Origin: Gentiana macrophylla
Taxonomy: Eukaryota; Streptophyta; Magnoliopsida; Gentianales; Gentianaceae
NCBI GenBank assembly: GCA_026214975.1
Contig: JAOBSW010000794.1
Coordinates: 1 to 64,000 of the forward strand
Direction: 5' to 3'
Length of the DNA: 64,000 bases
The position numbers and the translations under genes were made by a program. The notes under the pieces were generated by a model. The model was not told the DNA's origin and did not search any database. It saw only the letters and a list, made by a program, of their open reading frames with translations. Position 1 is the first letter of the stretch; every line of letters begins with the position of its first letter. Shown piece by piece: positions 11,101 to 22,868 of this stretch.

Positions 11101-11204
11101 TGATTTTCTCTTTTCAAATAAATATAAATATCCCTGAAATAAAATAAAAAATCCAATGCAAAAAAATTGCATTCATCGTAAATCAATTTAGGAACATATA
11201 GCAT

Positions 11205-11560
11205 AGTAGTGTATTGCCCTTCTAAATACACAACAAGCTGAAAGCTGGAATTTGTTTTATGGTGTTTAACTTTTATGATTAGATTTAAATCAGATAAGGA
11301 AAGAAAAGAAATTATGTTGCAAAACTGTTTCAAATGTGGATCCGTTCTTGTAAAATGTAGTATATAGTACATAAAGTCTTGCCCTTCTAAATACCAAATA
11401 AGAGAAGTTGGAGTTTGTTTTGTAGTGTTTTAACTTATATGATTAGATTTAAATGAGTGATGAGGTAGAAAAAATTATTGTTCCAAACATGTTTTGAACG
11501 GATCTGTTTTTGTGGTTTTTAATTTATTATAATTAAATGTACATGGCATGAGGTAAGAAA
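11205..11560. repeat. Diverged tandem duplication, unit about 165 bp
   Basis: TTGCCCTTCTAAATAC...GATTAGATTTAAAT at about 11213-11290 recurs at 11380-11452 with several substitutions; a weaker third copy follows from 11515. Confidence 0.6.
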
Positions 11561-13101
11561 AAAACAAATTTGATTTAAAAGGTCTAATGTAAAGTGAAAA
11601 AAAAATAATATTAGATTTAGATTGTATAAGGTACGACAAAAAATTCATTAAGCATGTCAGCGGTATAAGGTACCAAAAAACAGAACAAAATTATTGCTTG
11701 CAACAAGTGTCGAACCCATGACCATTAGATAAAAATAAAAAGAGTAATATAAGAGTGAGAGAGAAAATGGTATTTTATTTAAAAGGAATATTCGGAATGA
11801 ATATTCCTTTGTATTCATTACCAGAGAGTTGATGGTTTGTTTAAAACCGAAAGTGCGAACCATATATTTTTAAACTACGAAAAAGAAAAGTTCTTTCAAT
11901 CGACAAACCACAAGGAGCCAAAGCGTCTTTTATCCTTAGATAAACAAGAAAAAAGTGAGCACTCTCGTTCCACTAAGCCACCATAGCACCGAATTAAAAT
12001 AATAAGCATTACATTCATATACTAATACTAACATTAACACAATTATACTAAAATAATTTTTTTTTGTTTTTTTTCTTAAATTTTGGGTCTCTTGAGACCA
12101 CCCCTCCTATAGCGTGGGTCCACCCATGACTACTTCAGATAAATTGGAACGAAGGGAAGAGTAAATAAAACCAACCCAAAAACTAAACCCAACTCAAAAC
12201 AAATTGAGCCTTTATTGAAGGATGTTAAAAAGGTTCATACAATGTGTTATCATGACACTCATCTTATGCCAAAAGACGTAGACGAAATATAGTTTTGCCT
12301 CCTTAAAAACTATGAATGAGCAGGGGCGGCACCACCTTATGGGTTTTGGGTCAAGTGACAAAAAAATTTCTATGTAATTTTTACATTACTTAAATTTTTT
12401 GTCATTAATATCTACTCATCGATGCGTTAAAAATTCAAATATTTTTACTCAATCCATAATTATTCATATATTTTTATATAACGATTCGAAAACTTATAAT
12501 ACAACGATGTATCGCTTTTTTATCTCTCGTCAGGTAATCACACAATTTATACAACAGGCTTTTGTAAATAAGTGGCAACACCCTACGTTTCCAAAAAAAT
12601 AAAACCTCTACCGAAGAAAGATTACATGAACGAGCCGCAAAAGGAGAAAACTATCAACAAAAAAAAAACCATAATAATCCGGATAAAGGTTTTTCATTCG
12701 TAAACATACAAAGTTTTTTTTTTTTTTTTTTGCACAATAAACATACAAAGTTTCTTTAAAAAAATATTAAAAAAAAATCATTCCAATATACATTAATTGC
12801 CTACTCTGTTTTTCTTTACTCTAATCTACTAAATTTCTCAACATTATATCCAATTATTCTTCTCCTTCTATTTTTTCAACCAGAATACTACACTACATTC
12901 ACGCATACCCCCTTCTACATACATTAATTAAGGGTTTGCCCCGTTAGCGATAAGGATCATACCCTTTTACGTTGTTTCATCCAATATATCCATGACCCTA
13001 ATATGACGTAGCCATAAATCAAGTACCTGACTGGGGAACAAATATGACGTAGCCATAAATGTCATTGCGCAATCTTTAATTGAATAAAAAATCTCCCTCC
13101 T
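11561..13101. other. AT-rich intergenic DNA
   Basis: Homopolymer A/T runs and no coding frame with recognisable content. A CAGGGGCGG motif at 12321 resembles a hAT-MITE end but has no partner. Confidence 0.5.
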
Positions 13102-13958
13102 CTAAAATAGATAGATAGATAGATAGATAGATAATGGAGGTGATGGTGGATGATTTGAAGGCTCGATTGATGAGGATGACAATGAAGGTGGTGGCGGATT
13201 ATTTGAAGGATCATCAAAGAAGTTGTATATCTCAAAGCGAAAAGCACAGCTAGGCGTATGATATGTTGCACCCACAACTTTATCACAGCAACTAAGCAAT
13301 TCATTTTTGGTATGATTCAAGCAGGATTTGCAATCATCATATGATGAAATATCATGAGTGCACTGCATCAATCCATATATTGTCTCTCCATTTGAGTTTA
13401 TGCTACCCTCTACCGAGTATATTCCAGCAAAGTAGGACATTTCTCGGAGAAGACGACCAGCTAGTGAAGTAAGATCCTGAGAAAACTGATACGCGTTTGT
13501 GGCAACAACAACCGTTGAGTTTACTTGCTTGTAAAAAGGAGTTAAGGACATTTTTCCAATGATGTTGTTGTTGGAGTATCTAAACATGCAATCATCATAC
13601 CATCCAATGGCTTCCTTTTATTTGGACATACTTTTCTAAGCATATCAGCAGCGTCGTTAATACAACGGCGACACAGTTTAAAATCAACATATTCCCAGCA
13701 AGAAGTTATTGCGTTGACTTGGTCCACGCCACTGCCTAATGTACGGCCGTAGAGTCCGTATGGGTGGGAGACGATGCTGTTGAGATTTGAGTGGAATAAG
13801 CTGTCCTGAGTGTAATTTCCAATTGTGTTTGTGCAATTGTAGCTTATTAGCATATTTTGTGCAGATATCTGCAGGCAAACATTTATGTACAACAACAACA
13901 TCATTGATGAGACAATAATACCCTCCTCCCAACAACCCAACAAATCCTCCTCCGCCAT
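13102..13958 (-). pseudogene. CRK ectodomain, copy 2 (two DUF26 domains, frameshifted)
   Basis: The minus strand from 13958 reads a hydrophobic signal segment (IIVSSMMLLLYINVCLQ), then DUF26-1 with C-X8-C-X2-C (CWEYVDFKLCRRC). At about 13615 one base is missing relative to copy 1 (CCTTTTATTTGG against CCTTTTGATTTGG), so the reading shifts. The other frame then gives EAIGWYDDCMFRYSNNNIIG and DUF26-2 (QCTHDISSYDDCKSCL, spacing C-X9-C-X2-C) and ends in a proline-rich linker before a (TAGA)n tract. No transmembrane or kinase exon follows directly; the kinase relic at 2732-3340 is the best candidate. Either a real single-base deletion or a consensus error would explain the shift. The promoter side is cut by the Copia nest at 14304. 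Confidence 0.85.
13107..13133. repeat. (TAGA)n microsatellite
   Basis: Six to seven TAGA units at the end of the CRK copy 2 linker. Confidence 0.95.
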
Positions 13959-14303
13959 TGATTACCTCTCAAGAACTTATTGATCAAAGAAGCAAATTGA
14001 AGCAGAGAGACAAGAGAATTAGATATGAAGATTTTGCCGCCTCCTGTAATTAACAAACAAATCGGATGGACTTAATTAGCCTCCTCACCACATACACTCT
14101 AGTTTCCGGGTATAATTCAACAACACCATATAGAACCCGGAACCGAAAAATGGATGGATGCAGATGCTTCACGGATTGACAATCTTTAGCTAAAGATGAA
14201 AATGAAATGGTAACCTTGAAGATAAAAACACCCACGTCCACAAGAGAGATGATATCAACAAATCATGCCTTTTTTAATACATATGTGTGTATTGATTGGT
14301 GGG
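13959..14303. other. 5' flank of CRK copy 2 up to the Copia insertion
   Basis: Homologous to 447-787. It ends with the left target duplication GTGGG (14299-14303); the homology resumes at 38416. Confidence 0.75.
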
Positions 14304-14487
14304 ACAGAGAATGTAGATATTATATTAGGTCATAAATGATTACACAGCATCCACATTAGTATATACCCCAAGGTGCTAACAACCTTATCATCCAAGGGAT
14401 ATAATACATCCACATATTACGATCTAGACCATACATGTGTCAATCACATAAACATACACTTGTCAAACTTATCCAATTATCCCTAAA
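14304..14487 (-). repeat. 3' LTR of the short-LTR Copia
   Basis: Matches 38232-38415. Its inner edge differs (ATCCCTAAATTCC where the partner has ATCCTAACA). Confidence 0.85.
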
Positions 14488-15133
14488 TTCCCTCAAACTC
14501 GATGGTGTTGGAACAACATTGAGTTTGGTCCTAAATAGTTGAAGTGCTGCTGTGGACAGGGGTTTTGTAAGTGCATCTGCTATCTGGTCTGCACTTGGAA
14601 TATACTGAACTCTGAGCTGTTTGGCAAGGACTTGATCACGAACATAATGAATGTCAATCTTTATATGCTTGGTCCTTGCATGATACACAGGATTTAAAGC
14701 TAAGGATGCAGCACTGGTGTTATCACACCATGCAATAGGAGTTTTGACCAGGGACATACCAATCTCTTTGAGAAGATGTGAATCCATCTGCATCTCAAAG
14801 AAATTAGGTTAGCAAGAGACATGTATTCTCGACTCACAACTGGACCTAGAAACAACATTCATGTTTCTTGCTGCTCCAAGAAACCAATGACTCTCCTAGA
14901 AAAACACAATGTCCAGCAATGGATCTTCCGTCATAAGAACTCACAGCCCAATCTGCATCAAAATAACCCTACAAGATCCAAGGCAGCTCCAGGTTTAAAG
15001 TGTAGGGCATACTGCAAGGTTCCCTTCACATACCTCAGCAATCTTTTCAAGAAATGCCAGTGAACATCTGATGGTGCTTGCATAAACTGACTGAGGTAGT
15101 TGACAGCAAATGTGATATATGGTCTTGTAAAGG
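14440..15133 (-). pseudogene. Copia RNase H relic
   Basis: The C-terminal RNase H of Copia pol, which removes genomic RNA during reverse transcription. The clean 14440-14793 frame has IAWCDNTSAASLALNPVYH, RTKHIKIDIHYVRD and YIPSADQIADALTKPLS, all diagnostic, and extends into the 3' LTR. The segment 14794-15133, joining RT to RNase H, is present but scattered over frames. Confidence 0.9.
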
Positions 15134-16353
15134 TTAAATATTGTAGGCCTCATATTGTACTTCTATAGAGATGAGGATCTGCCATAGCTGTTCCATCTGT
15201 AGGTGTGTTAACTGTTTACCTGTAACCATAGGTGTTGGACACTCTTTCATATTATCAAAATGGAGCCTTTGTAACAGTTGCTGAGCATAGTAAGTTTGAG
15301 ACAGGAAGATGCCAGTTTGATCCCTTGAGACCTCCATACCAAGAAAATGTGAAACTGGACCAAGGTCTTTCAATGCAAATCTGGAATGAAGCTGTTGTAT
15401 GAACCTCTTGATAACTGTGTTGGAACTTCCTGTGACAAGGATATCATCAACATATACAAGAACCAAAAGTATAAAATCTGCAGTTTTAAGTATGAACAAA
15501 GATGTATCTGCCACTGCTTGCTTGAAACCCCACAGCTGCATTTGACCTCTCAGGACATCAAACCAGGCCCTAGGTGCCTGCTTAAGACCATAGAGTGCCT
15601 TGTTCAATTTGCACACAAAATTGGGATAGTTGGGATTGACAAAACCTTCGGGCTGTGGCATATAGACAGTCTCGTTCATAGGACCATTTAAGAAAGCATT
15701 ATTGATGTCCACTTGATTTATTGGCCAGTTGAAGTGGACAACAAGAGCAAGGACAACTCTGATTGTAGATGCCCTAGCAACTGGACTAAAAGTCTCAGTG
15801 AAATCAACTCCATATTTCTGAAGGAACCCCTTGGCCACAAGTCTGGCCTTGTATTTTAAAATGGAACCATCAGGCTTTGTTTTTAGCTTATAAACCCACC
15901 TATTTCCAACAAGATTCTGATGAGGCCTTGGTGGGACAAGAGTCCAGGTATTGTTGGCACAAAGTGCCTTATACTCCTCCTCCATGGCATTTTTCCACTC
16001 AGATTTGGACATGGCTTCTGATGCACTCACTGGTTCAATAGGATAATCATGGGAAACTGAGGCGGAGGAAAGATAGACCTTTGGTTTATAGATGCCACTT
16101 TTGGCTCTAGTTTGCATAGTATGGGAAGGAGCAGGAACATGAGGAGGAACGAGTATAGGTGGAGAAACAGCAGCTGGTGAGGGGTTGGAAGAACAGGGAT
16201 TATGACTGAGAGAATGAGAGGGATCAGAGGTGGAAGTGACACTTGTAGGAGATTTACTAGTGCTTGTGGAGCTAGATCCCTCCTGAAAAGGTGAAGGATG
16301 ATGAGCAGTACTGGGAATAGGAGAGAGAGGTAAGGAGGAGGATTGGGACACAT
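15134..16353 (-). pseudogene. Copia reverse transcriptase
   Basis: Copies element RNA into DNA. One open minus frame runs for about 400 codons. A Ser/Pro-rich linker comes first, then the RT start (SEWKNAMEEEYKALCANNTW), WVYKLKTKPDGSILKYKARL, VDINNAFLNGPMNETVYMPQ, CKLNKALYGLKQAPRAW and the catalytic YVDDILVTG. It is cut at its 5' end by the Athila-like insertion; the upstream coding part is at 24613 and beyond. Past the conserved FLGMEV block the frame breaks near 15180. It is the best-preserved pol segment in the window, but it cannot be expressed as a polyprotein. Confidence 0.93.
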
Positions 16354-18099
16354 TGATAACGGTCATTTTGTGCCCGTTATTCTATGACCTTTATCCCCGA
16401 TTCTAGTTTAAAGGAGCTATAATAGAGTAATAATAAGTCGTAATACGCCTAATTTGCATATGCCGAGAGTTACGATTCATTATTATGTATTATGATGTTT
16501 TATTATATTATTTGATATTACAGATCGTATTTCATGTGATATTTGTAGTAACTCATTTGGGAGCACAAGGATGGACTTCGGAAAAGCTTTGATGGATCAC
16601 GAGACAAGTTCGTGAGGCCCAAGATGTAAAAGAGGAAAGAGCCCAGAGCATATAAGGCTCGGTCGACCGAGCCTCGTGCATTCGGTCGACCGAGTGGGCC
16701 TACAGTCCAGAAGAAGTTCGGCACATTATTTGAGTCGGCTAGGGTTCAGAGTGTCGGTATTTTTAAGTCGGTTTTCTATGACGGCTGAGGCTCTATATAA
16801 ACACAAGTCTTTTGTATTTTTTTGGATGCATTCACCAATACTATTTCATATTTACAAATAAGCTAATAGGATTCTTTTAGGCTGCGGCTGTGGTTGCAAA
16901 CATGTAAGCCCTAGTTTATCTTCTTGTTTTCTTTTAAGTAATCAATTTCCCAATTATGCTTTGATTGTTTGAGTAGGTATTCATATCTAGATGATGTAGA
17001 TCTAGGATATGACGTTAGGGCAATGGTGATACCTTGTCTATAATGATCCCAAACCCTACGCCCTCTACCTAACATCTACGGATGAATCTCTGTGTTTAAT
17101 TTACGGTATTTAGATTAGTCTATATGATGTCCTCGATGATTCGCTATATAATCCGATTCAGATATGAAACGCCGAGAAATATGTTCGGGATGTAAACTGG
17201 GAGTCGACTCTCGGGTGACCGAGAGGTGTCACTCGGTCGATCGAGAGCACCTATTCGGTCGACCGAGAGTTGTCAAGCCTGCTTTCATCCGTTAATCACC
17301 ACGCCTTTATGATTAGGTTAGCTTAATTGAATCTGTTATCTCAAAGAGGTATGGCTATGGCTACGCCACTCACTTGATTTAATTAAAACGTAAAAAGGAA
17401 ATACCGTATAAAACTCTTGTGTAGGCTCATGAATTGATCTTCGGACTTTCGCCGTTATTCAGGTAGGTTATATTAGGAATTGCGCGCACCTTTATACGTG
17501 AGATCGTGAAACTAGCATGAGACTATAATTCGGTAATTGTTAGTTGGACGAGAGTTTGAGTGATCGTTTCAGAAGTACGCCTAACCAAAGGAATGTTGCC
17601 TCGGACGAGGTGTACGGTTAATATCGGCATCCTTAGAGTCATAAGCGTGTGAGTTATATGAGATGGAGGCACCAAAAGGCTAAGTCACGTAACAACATCA
17701 CAGTTGATCTAGTGACCTAACCGGTGCTAAGTCAAGTAAAAGAGGATGACTCCCGTGAGCTACTATAAATGAATATGGACGGATTTATAGTTGATAAGTC
17801 TTGTCGTTATATAAATTGTCTAGATCCGCAGGATCACGGTTATAATTGGGCGCTTGATTACGTTATTTGTTTATGTGTTATTTATATGTTTGAGTGTGTC
17901 TTTTTTTTTCTCGACTTTATGTTGGTCATAGACCGTATTTGTCAAACTAAATAATCTGGTTGACTATTTAAGTTAGATCCACAAATTGATTCTCTCGTGG
18001 GATCGACTTCGACTTATCTAGCTATACCGCGATTGAACCTAGTTCACTTGCTAGTGGTTATTTAGGCATCGAGTTAGTAATTTAACTTGACCGCAATCA
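16354..18099 (+). repeat. 5' LTR of the Athila-like element
   Basis: TATA box CTATATAAAC near 16793. Two TCGGTCGACCGA palindromes lie upstream and two more at 17232-17268. It differs from the 3' LTR mainly in small clustered changes. Confidence 0.93.
16656..16693. promoter_or_regulatory. Paired palindromes upstream of the LTR TATA box
   Basis: GGCTCGGTCGACCGAGCC (16656-16673, perfect) and TCGGTCGACCGA (16682-16693). Their centres are about 127 and 104 bp upstream of TATATAA at 16794. The symmetry and pairing suggest sites for a dimeric DNA-binding protein (inference). Confidence 0.6.
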
Positions 18100-18105
18100 A
18101 GTTTT

Positions 18106-18121
18106 TGGCGCCGCTGCCGGG
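18106..18121 (+). other. Primer-binding site of the Athila-like element
   Basis: TGGCGCCGCTGCCGGG, six bases after the LTR. This is the usual Athila form, thought complementary to tRNA-Asp. Confidence 0.85.
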
Positions 18122-18468
18122 AAATCAATGGTCCAACCGCTTAAATGATCTACTTGTTTATTTCGCTTTTTTGTTTATTTTTTTTACAAGTGAGTAAAAT
18201 AAAAAAAAAAAAAAAATATATATATATATGTTTCTGTATGTTCGGTCGATCGAACAATGCTTCTCGGTCGATCGAGCCCTTTCATTGTTCTATATTATCC
18301 GACGGCATTGTTTTCCTTCGCTTCGCTTTTCCCCGTTAGTAGGTTGTAAGCCTAGCAGCAGCAGATGAGCAATCGATCGATCGTTAGTTTATTGACCGCT
18401 TGTTGTTTTTCTCATGTTGCGATAATCGTAACTAAATCACTCAGGTAAGATTGTTCGTGATAAACAAT

Positions 18469-18624
18469 ATGTCATCAAAACAATTTTCCAAGGTTAAGGA
18501 AGAGGATGTTAACGTTTTACTTAACCAAGACAACACCAATGAAGCCGATGACGCAAAAGTCAAGGAGAAAATAGCAAAAATGAAAGAACGAATTCAGAAG
18601 CCAGAAGTCGGCGGAAGCAAGTGA
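18469..18624 (+). CDS. Short open frame in the element leader
   Basis: 51 codons from ATG, lysine- and glutamate-rich (VKEKIAKMKERIQKPEV), predicted helical. It sits where the gag N-terminus is expected, but no family motif is visible. It is likely a gag relic and may not be translated. Confidence 0.3.
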   Translation: MSSKQFSKVKEEDVNVLLNQDNTNEADDAKVKEKIAKMKERIQKPEVGGSK

Positions 18625-18839
18625 AGCGTATGTAAAAAGAGGTATGTGTGCTTTAAATCCCGGCGATTTCTTCGGATTCGACTCAGATTCAGATTCGTGA
18701 TATTGATTATATGGATTACATGTCGGAGATAGAGTCCGGTTCGAGAGTAGCGTAGATATGGAACAACCTATAGTCACCGTGCTAAGGAGGCAAAATATGT
18801 TGAAGATGAATCTCGTTAATGCCCAAGTTAGATGACCCT

Positions 18840-19420
18840 GGGCATTCCTTGTAGATGTTACCCTAGAACAAGCACACTTGGGATTGGCTTTAATTGACTC
18901 GATCGAGCTTAAACATTTTCCCTAAAAGCCTTTGCGATAGGAATATGATTCTGACTCCCACAAACACCCCGCTAAAAGTGAGATTCGCGGATAGTACTAG
19001 AACCATCATGTCTGGACAGATGAATAACATGATCATTGGTATCGGACAACTTCGGTTTAAGATAGATTTGGTCGAATGGACATAGAGGAGCATCCGCTTA
19101 GCCCAATTATCTTGGGTAGGCCCTTTATTAATACCTCTGTAGAGCTCTTATTCGTATGACTAGGCATGAGATCACATTGTTTGATGCTAAAGGTTCCGAG
19201 ACTTTTGGGATAAAGAACCCCGAGTTCCCTATTCCGGCAAGTTTAAACATTATAGAAGTCGTTGGTTCTAAACCGGATGTGATTCCAAGTTCAGAGGAGT
19301 GTGATGATGACAATGTTGACGATCGAGATGAGAAAGAGGTCCTTACAATCCTAAGCCGAGATAGAGCCGCTCACCGCACCAGAGTTAATAAGGATGATGC
19401 CAAGCCTCGCTTTCAAACCT
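18840..19420 (+). pseudogene. Retropepsin relic
   Basis: Aspartic protease of a Gypsy polyprotein. LNIFPKSLCDR follows the (degenerate) active-site region, then LKVRFADSTRTIMSGQMNN, then EHPLSPIILGRPFINTSVEL, the typical flap and ILGRP block. At least three frame changes occur. An acidic tail (SSEECDDDNVDDRDEKEV, about 19280-19340) follows in an open frame. No RT follows it. Confidence 0.75.
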
Positions 19421-20510
19421 AAGGATAGGAGGAGAGAGAGTTAAGCGCGAACTCGTAGAGTTCAAATCAAGAAAGCTCATCGAAATCAAACGATCCCGCA
19501 AGTCGGTGCCTGCTTAGATGGACAATTTGATTGTCTTTTTCGCCGACGACATCCCACGGAAAGGCACTCGTGCAAAGGAATGGCAAGACGCCGTGAAGGT
19601 TAGTCGGGTGAAGACCTGGCAAGTCAAGAACAATTCTTAAAGAGTGATATTTTGGGAAGTCGAGCTACCGACTTAAATCAGAGAACTAATTCTATCCTTC
19701 ATTATTTTTATCTCTATTTTTATTTTTCTTTTTCTAAATAAAAGTAGCATGAAACGAGGAGAAGTTTTTTTTTCTATTTTGCCATGTTCGACGATCGTTG
19801 AGTTAAGGATGTGCAAAATAAATTTTTTTATTCGAATCATTTTCATGAAGTGAAGCACTAAATTGAATCTTTGTAAAAATTGTTGATTAAGGAAATGATA
19901 ATGCGTTATCTTACAAATGCTTAGACCAGATTGTTTGATTTATTTATGATAAAATGAGGTGGCTTTTATGCTTGAGACGACCTATTGGTTAGAAAATTCT
20001 TTATGTAAGAGTGAAATAATACATTTTGGCAATCGTTATATATTGTAGTTATTTTACGGTATGTGTCAAATTTATTAAAATGGTCAACACCATTAATTTC
20101 TACACATCCCCACTCACCTTCCCTCTTCCCAACCATTCACCTTTTTCTCTTCCCAACTTCTTTATTATTCCAATTCAAATTTTCAAATTCCACCTTTCCA
20201 CCTCCTCAATCCCCAACAATTTTTCTACACCAATCACATTCCATTTCTTCAAACTCCATTTTCCTATTTAACCCAACATCCTCTCTTTCATTCTCCTCAT
20301 TCCTATTCCCCAATTCCTTCATCCCAAATTCTCCATCCACCTTGTCTTCTCAAAACCTCAGAGAAATCAAATGGAAATGTTCTCAAAATCTTCATCCATT
20401 TCACCATTTTCACTCACCTTGAAAAGCCTATCGGAATTTTTTTTCTCGATCAATAGATTCACCACGGTAAGGGTAGAGGACCAGAGGTCAAGTTTCGCGA
20501 TTCTCCACAC

Positions 20511-21060
20511 TCGGTCAACCGAGTGATTGCTCTCGGTCGACCGAGTCGCCGCCGCCTTTCGCTCTGTTCGCCGCGCTGCTTATCCGCCAGGATGCCACCG
20601 AGAAGACGCAGAGCCGCCGCCTGTGGTCGTGGAAGGCGATATTCCAATGATCAACGGGTCCCACAACCGCGAGTCGGGAGGTATATTCTTCGCTTACTAA
20701 TCATTTCGCACGCCCCGCACATCGAGCTCGGGTCTAGATTTGGACAATTGCGGGATGAGCTTTTGGAGTTGGTGGAAAGTTATCAATGGCGTGATGTCGC
20801 CGCACTTCGGCCGGGTCAACGCCAATTGGGTAAGAGAATTTTATGCTTATTTGCGATACACCCCGACACCAATGTCGTTATTATTCGTGGATCTACCAAT
20901 TATCATTTCTCCGGTACGATTAATGATTATTTTGGGTTGATATCTCGGAGGACGGGCCGCAGTATATGGCGACGCTTGATGGGTCCGATGCTTGGTTGGA
21001 GGAAGTTGGAGCCTATCTAGGAATAGAATGGACTATGGGGAGGTTGCCCGCACATTTGCG
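20511..21060 (+). pseudogene. Putative plant transposon protein domain
   Basis: Belongs to the domain family found as an extra ORF in plant Gypsy elements (Pfam 'Putative plant transposon protein'); its function is unknown. A basic start MPPRRRRAAACGRGRRYSND (from 20592) leads to RDELLELVESYQW. The signature VNANWVREFYAYL lies in a second frame, followed by NVVIIRGSTNYHFSGTIND back in the first, so at least two frameshifts divide it. Two further TCGGTCGACCGA-like motifs (20511-20547) lie at the 5' side. It is in sense orientation, unlike the antisense copies in the 49979-63065 element. Confidence 0.7.
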
Positions 21061-22868
21061 GAAACAGACTTTAGAGATGGGAGGATAAGTGCCTTAATCG
21101 GCTTATCCGTTCTAATATCTTCCGGCTAAGCATGTATCTACGGTTTACTATACTCATGCCACTTTGATCTATTGGTTGTACATGGGATGGCCTGTGAATG
21201 TGGGGCATTGATACGCAAGAGAGATGACAGACGATGCTCTCAAGCCTCGGCATACCTTGCCTTTTGGTTCACTAATCACTACATTCTCGCGAGGAGCCGA
21301 ATGCCCGGTGTTAGCGGCGATTCCTATGTGGAACCAATGCCTATCCTATCTTTGAGTTCGCCCCACCGCCCGTCGCTCACGGCCACGATCAAGAAGGGAA
21401 CCCGAGAATGATGCCGACGGGCCGACCGAACAATTTGCAACTAGCACCATTCAATCCAGGATGGGATTAAGTATTTTAATTTGAGTGTTGGCATTTCCTA
21501 TAATTAACGAAGTTTTTATTTTGATTCATTTCTACTAGTATGTCGTGGTTATATAGAGCAAGTTTCTCTGTTTCCTAAATTCGAACTTATGTAATGTTTT
21601 GGACTTGTTGAAATGTATTGAAATGTAATAATTAATTAATGGACTTAAAAATGTTTAAGGAAATTGTTATACCTTTTACGGTCCCATTTTTCTCGATTAT
21701 TACGGTTTGGACTAATCCTCAGAACGAGTTGCGTAGCTTTGTTTAAGATATGTGTTGCGTTGATTATTTTTTCCCTCGCTATGGAGCCAATGCTCGTGCT
21801 CGCCGAATCGCTACCAAGTCCTATGACTTGTTCAAACTTCCACGCTTATCCAGAGCTAAGTTCCTTTTCTCGAGCGTATTATTTCGGTTTTTATACATGG
21901 GGACAATGCATGGTTTAAGTGGGGGTACAAGTCACTTAGCTCAAATGAGTAATTCCACATATCAAATAATCAATAAAATGAAAAAAATAATATTAAAACT
22001 CTTAAACTAAGAATCACATTTACTTTTGTGAAGTCCTCGATAATTATATCTAATAAGAAGTAAACCATATTTCATGAGTACGTGATCACTTTATACTTCG
22101 CGATTTCTTGATTAGTAAACTTAATGATATTCATATTGTCCGTTGCAAGTAGTTGTTTATTATTCACTTATTCAATAATTGAATCGAGATGTACTACGCT
22201 TGTTATAAAAGGTAAAATTATAATGTGTACATTGCATAGATGATTGATTATGCTTACCTAGTGTCAAATTTATCGTCGGATGTGTTCCTAAAATTTCTAG
22301 CCACAAAAGCTGAGTAATAAGCTTGAGACGTACCTGTGTTTGACAATGTTAAAACACTGGGCTTGTAGTAAGTTACCAAAGTAGCCTCGCGCTTGTGGTA
22401 ATATTCGATGCTAATATTTGATCTAAGATAGAGGGAAATTCTAAAAAGTTTTCCTTCTTGAGATTGATAGTATCTGAAAAATATGAAGATATGAAAAGAA
22501 TATTCAACTCTTTAAGAGGCTTTGAGTAGTACTCGGTCTCCAAGTCCAAAAACCCTATAGATACGCCTTGCTTATTATTCCGGTGCTTGAAAATTAAAAG
22601 GCTTAAAAAGTGGGAATACCGAAGTTGGTAGGTTAAGACTACGAAGTTCGCATAAGCTCTAATCTTGCTACGAATGTTTAAAACTCAATGCACATGCACA
22701 CAACACATCGATTCATGATGAATAGTGGATAATGGATAACTGATGAGCATAGAGGATATGAGTTGATTCGAGTTTCTTGTGTCAAGATAATCGTGACCAC
22801 CGGAAAGTAGTTCATGGGGAATAACTTGTTGATATTTTGATCGACGATCAAAGGCTAAGTGGGGTAGT

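Noticed and set aside
12321..12400. CAGGGGCGGCACC, possible hAT-MITE left end
   Set aside because: No matching right end or duplication found downstream.
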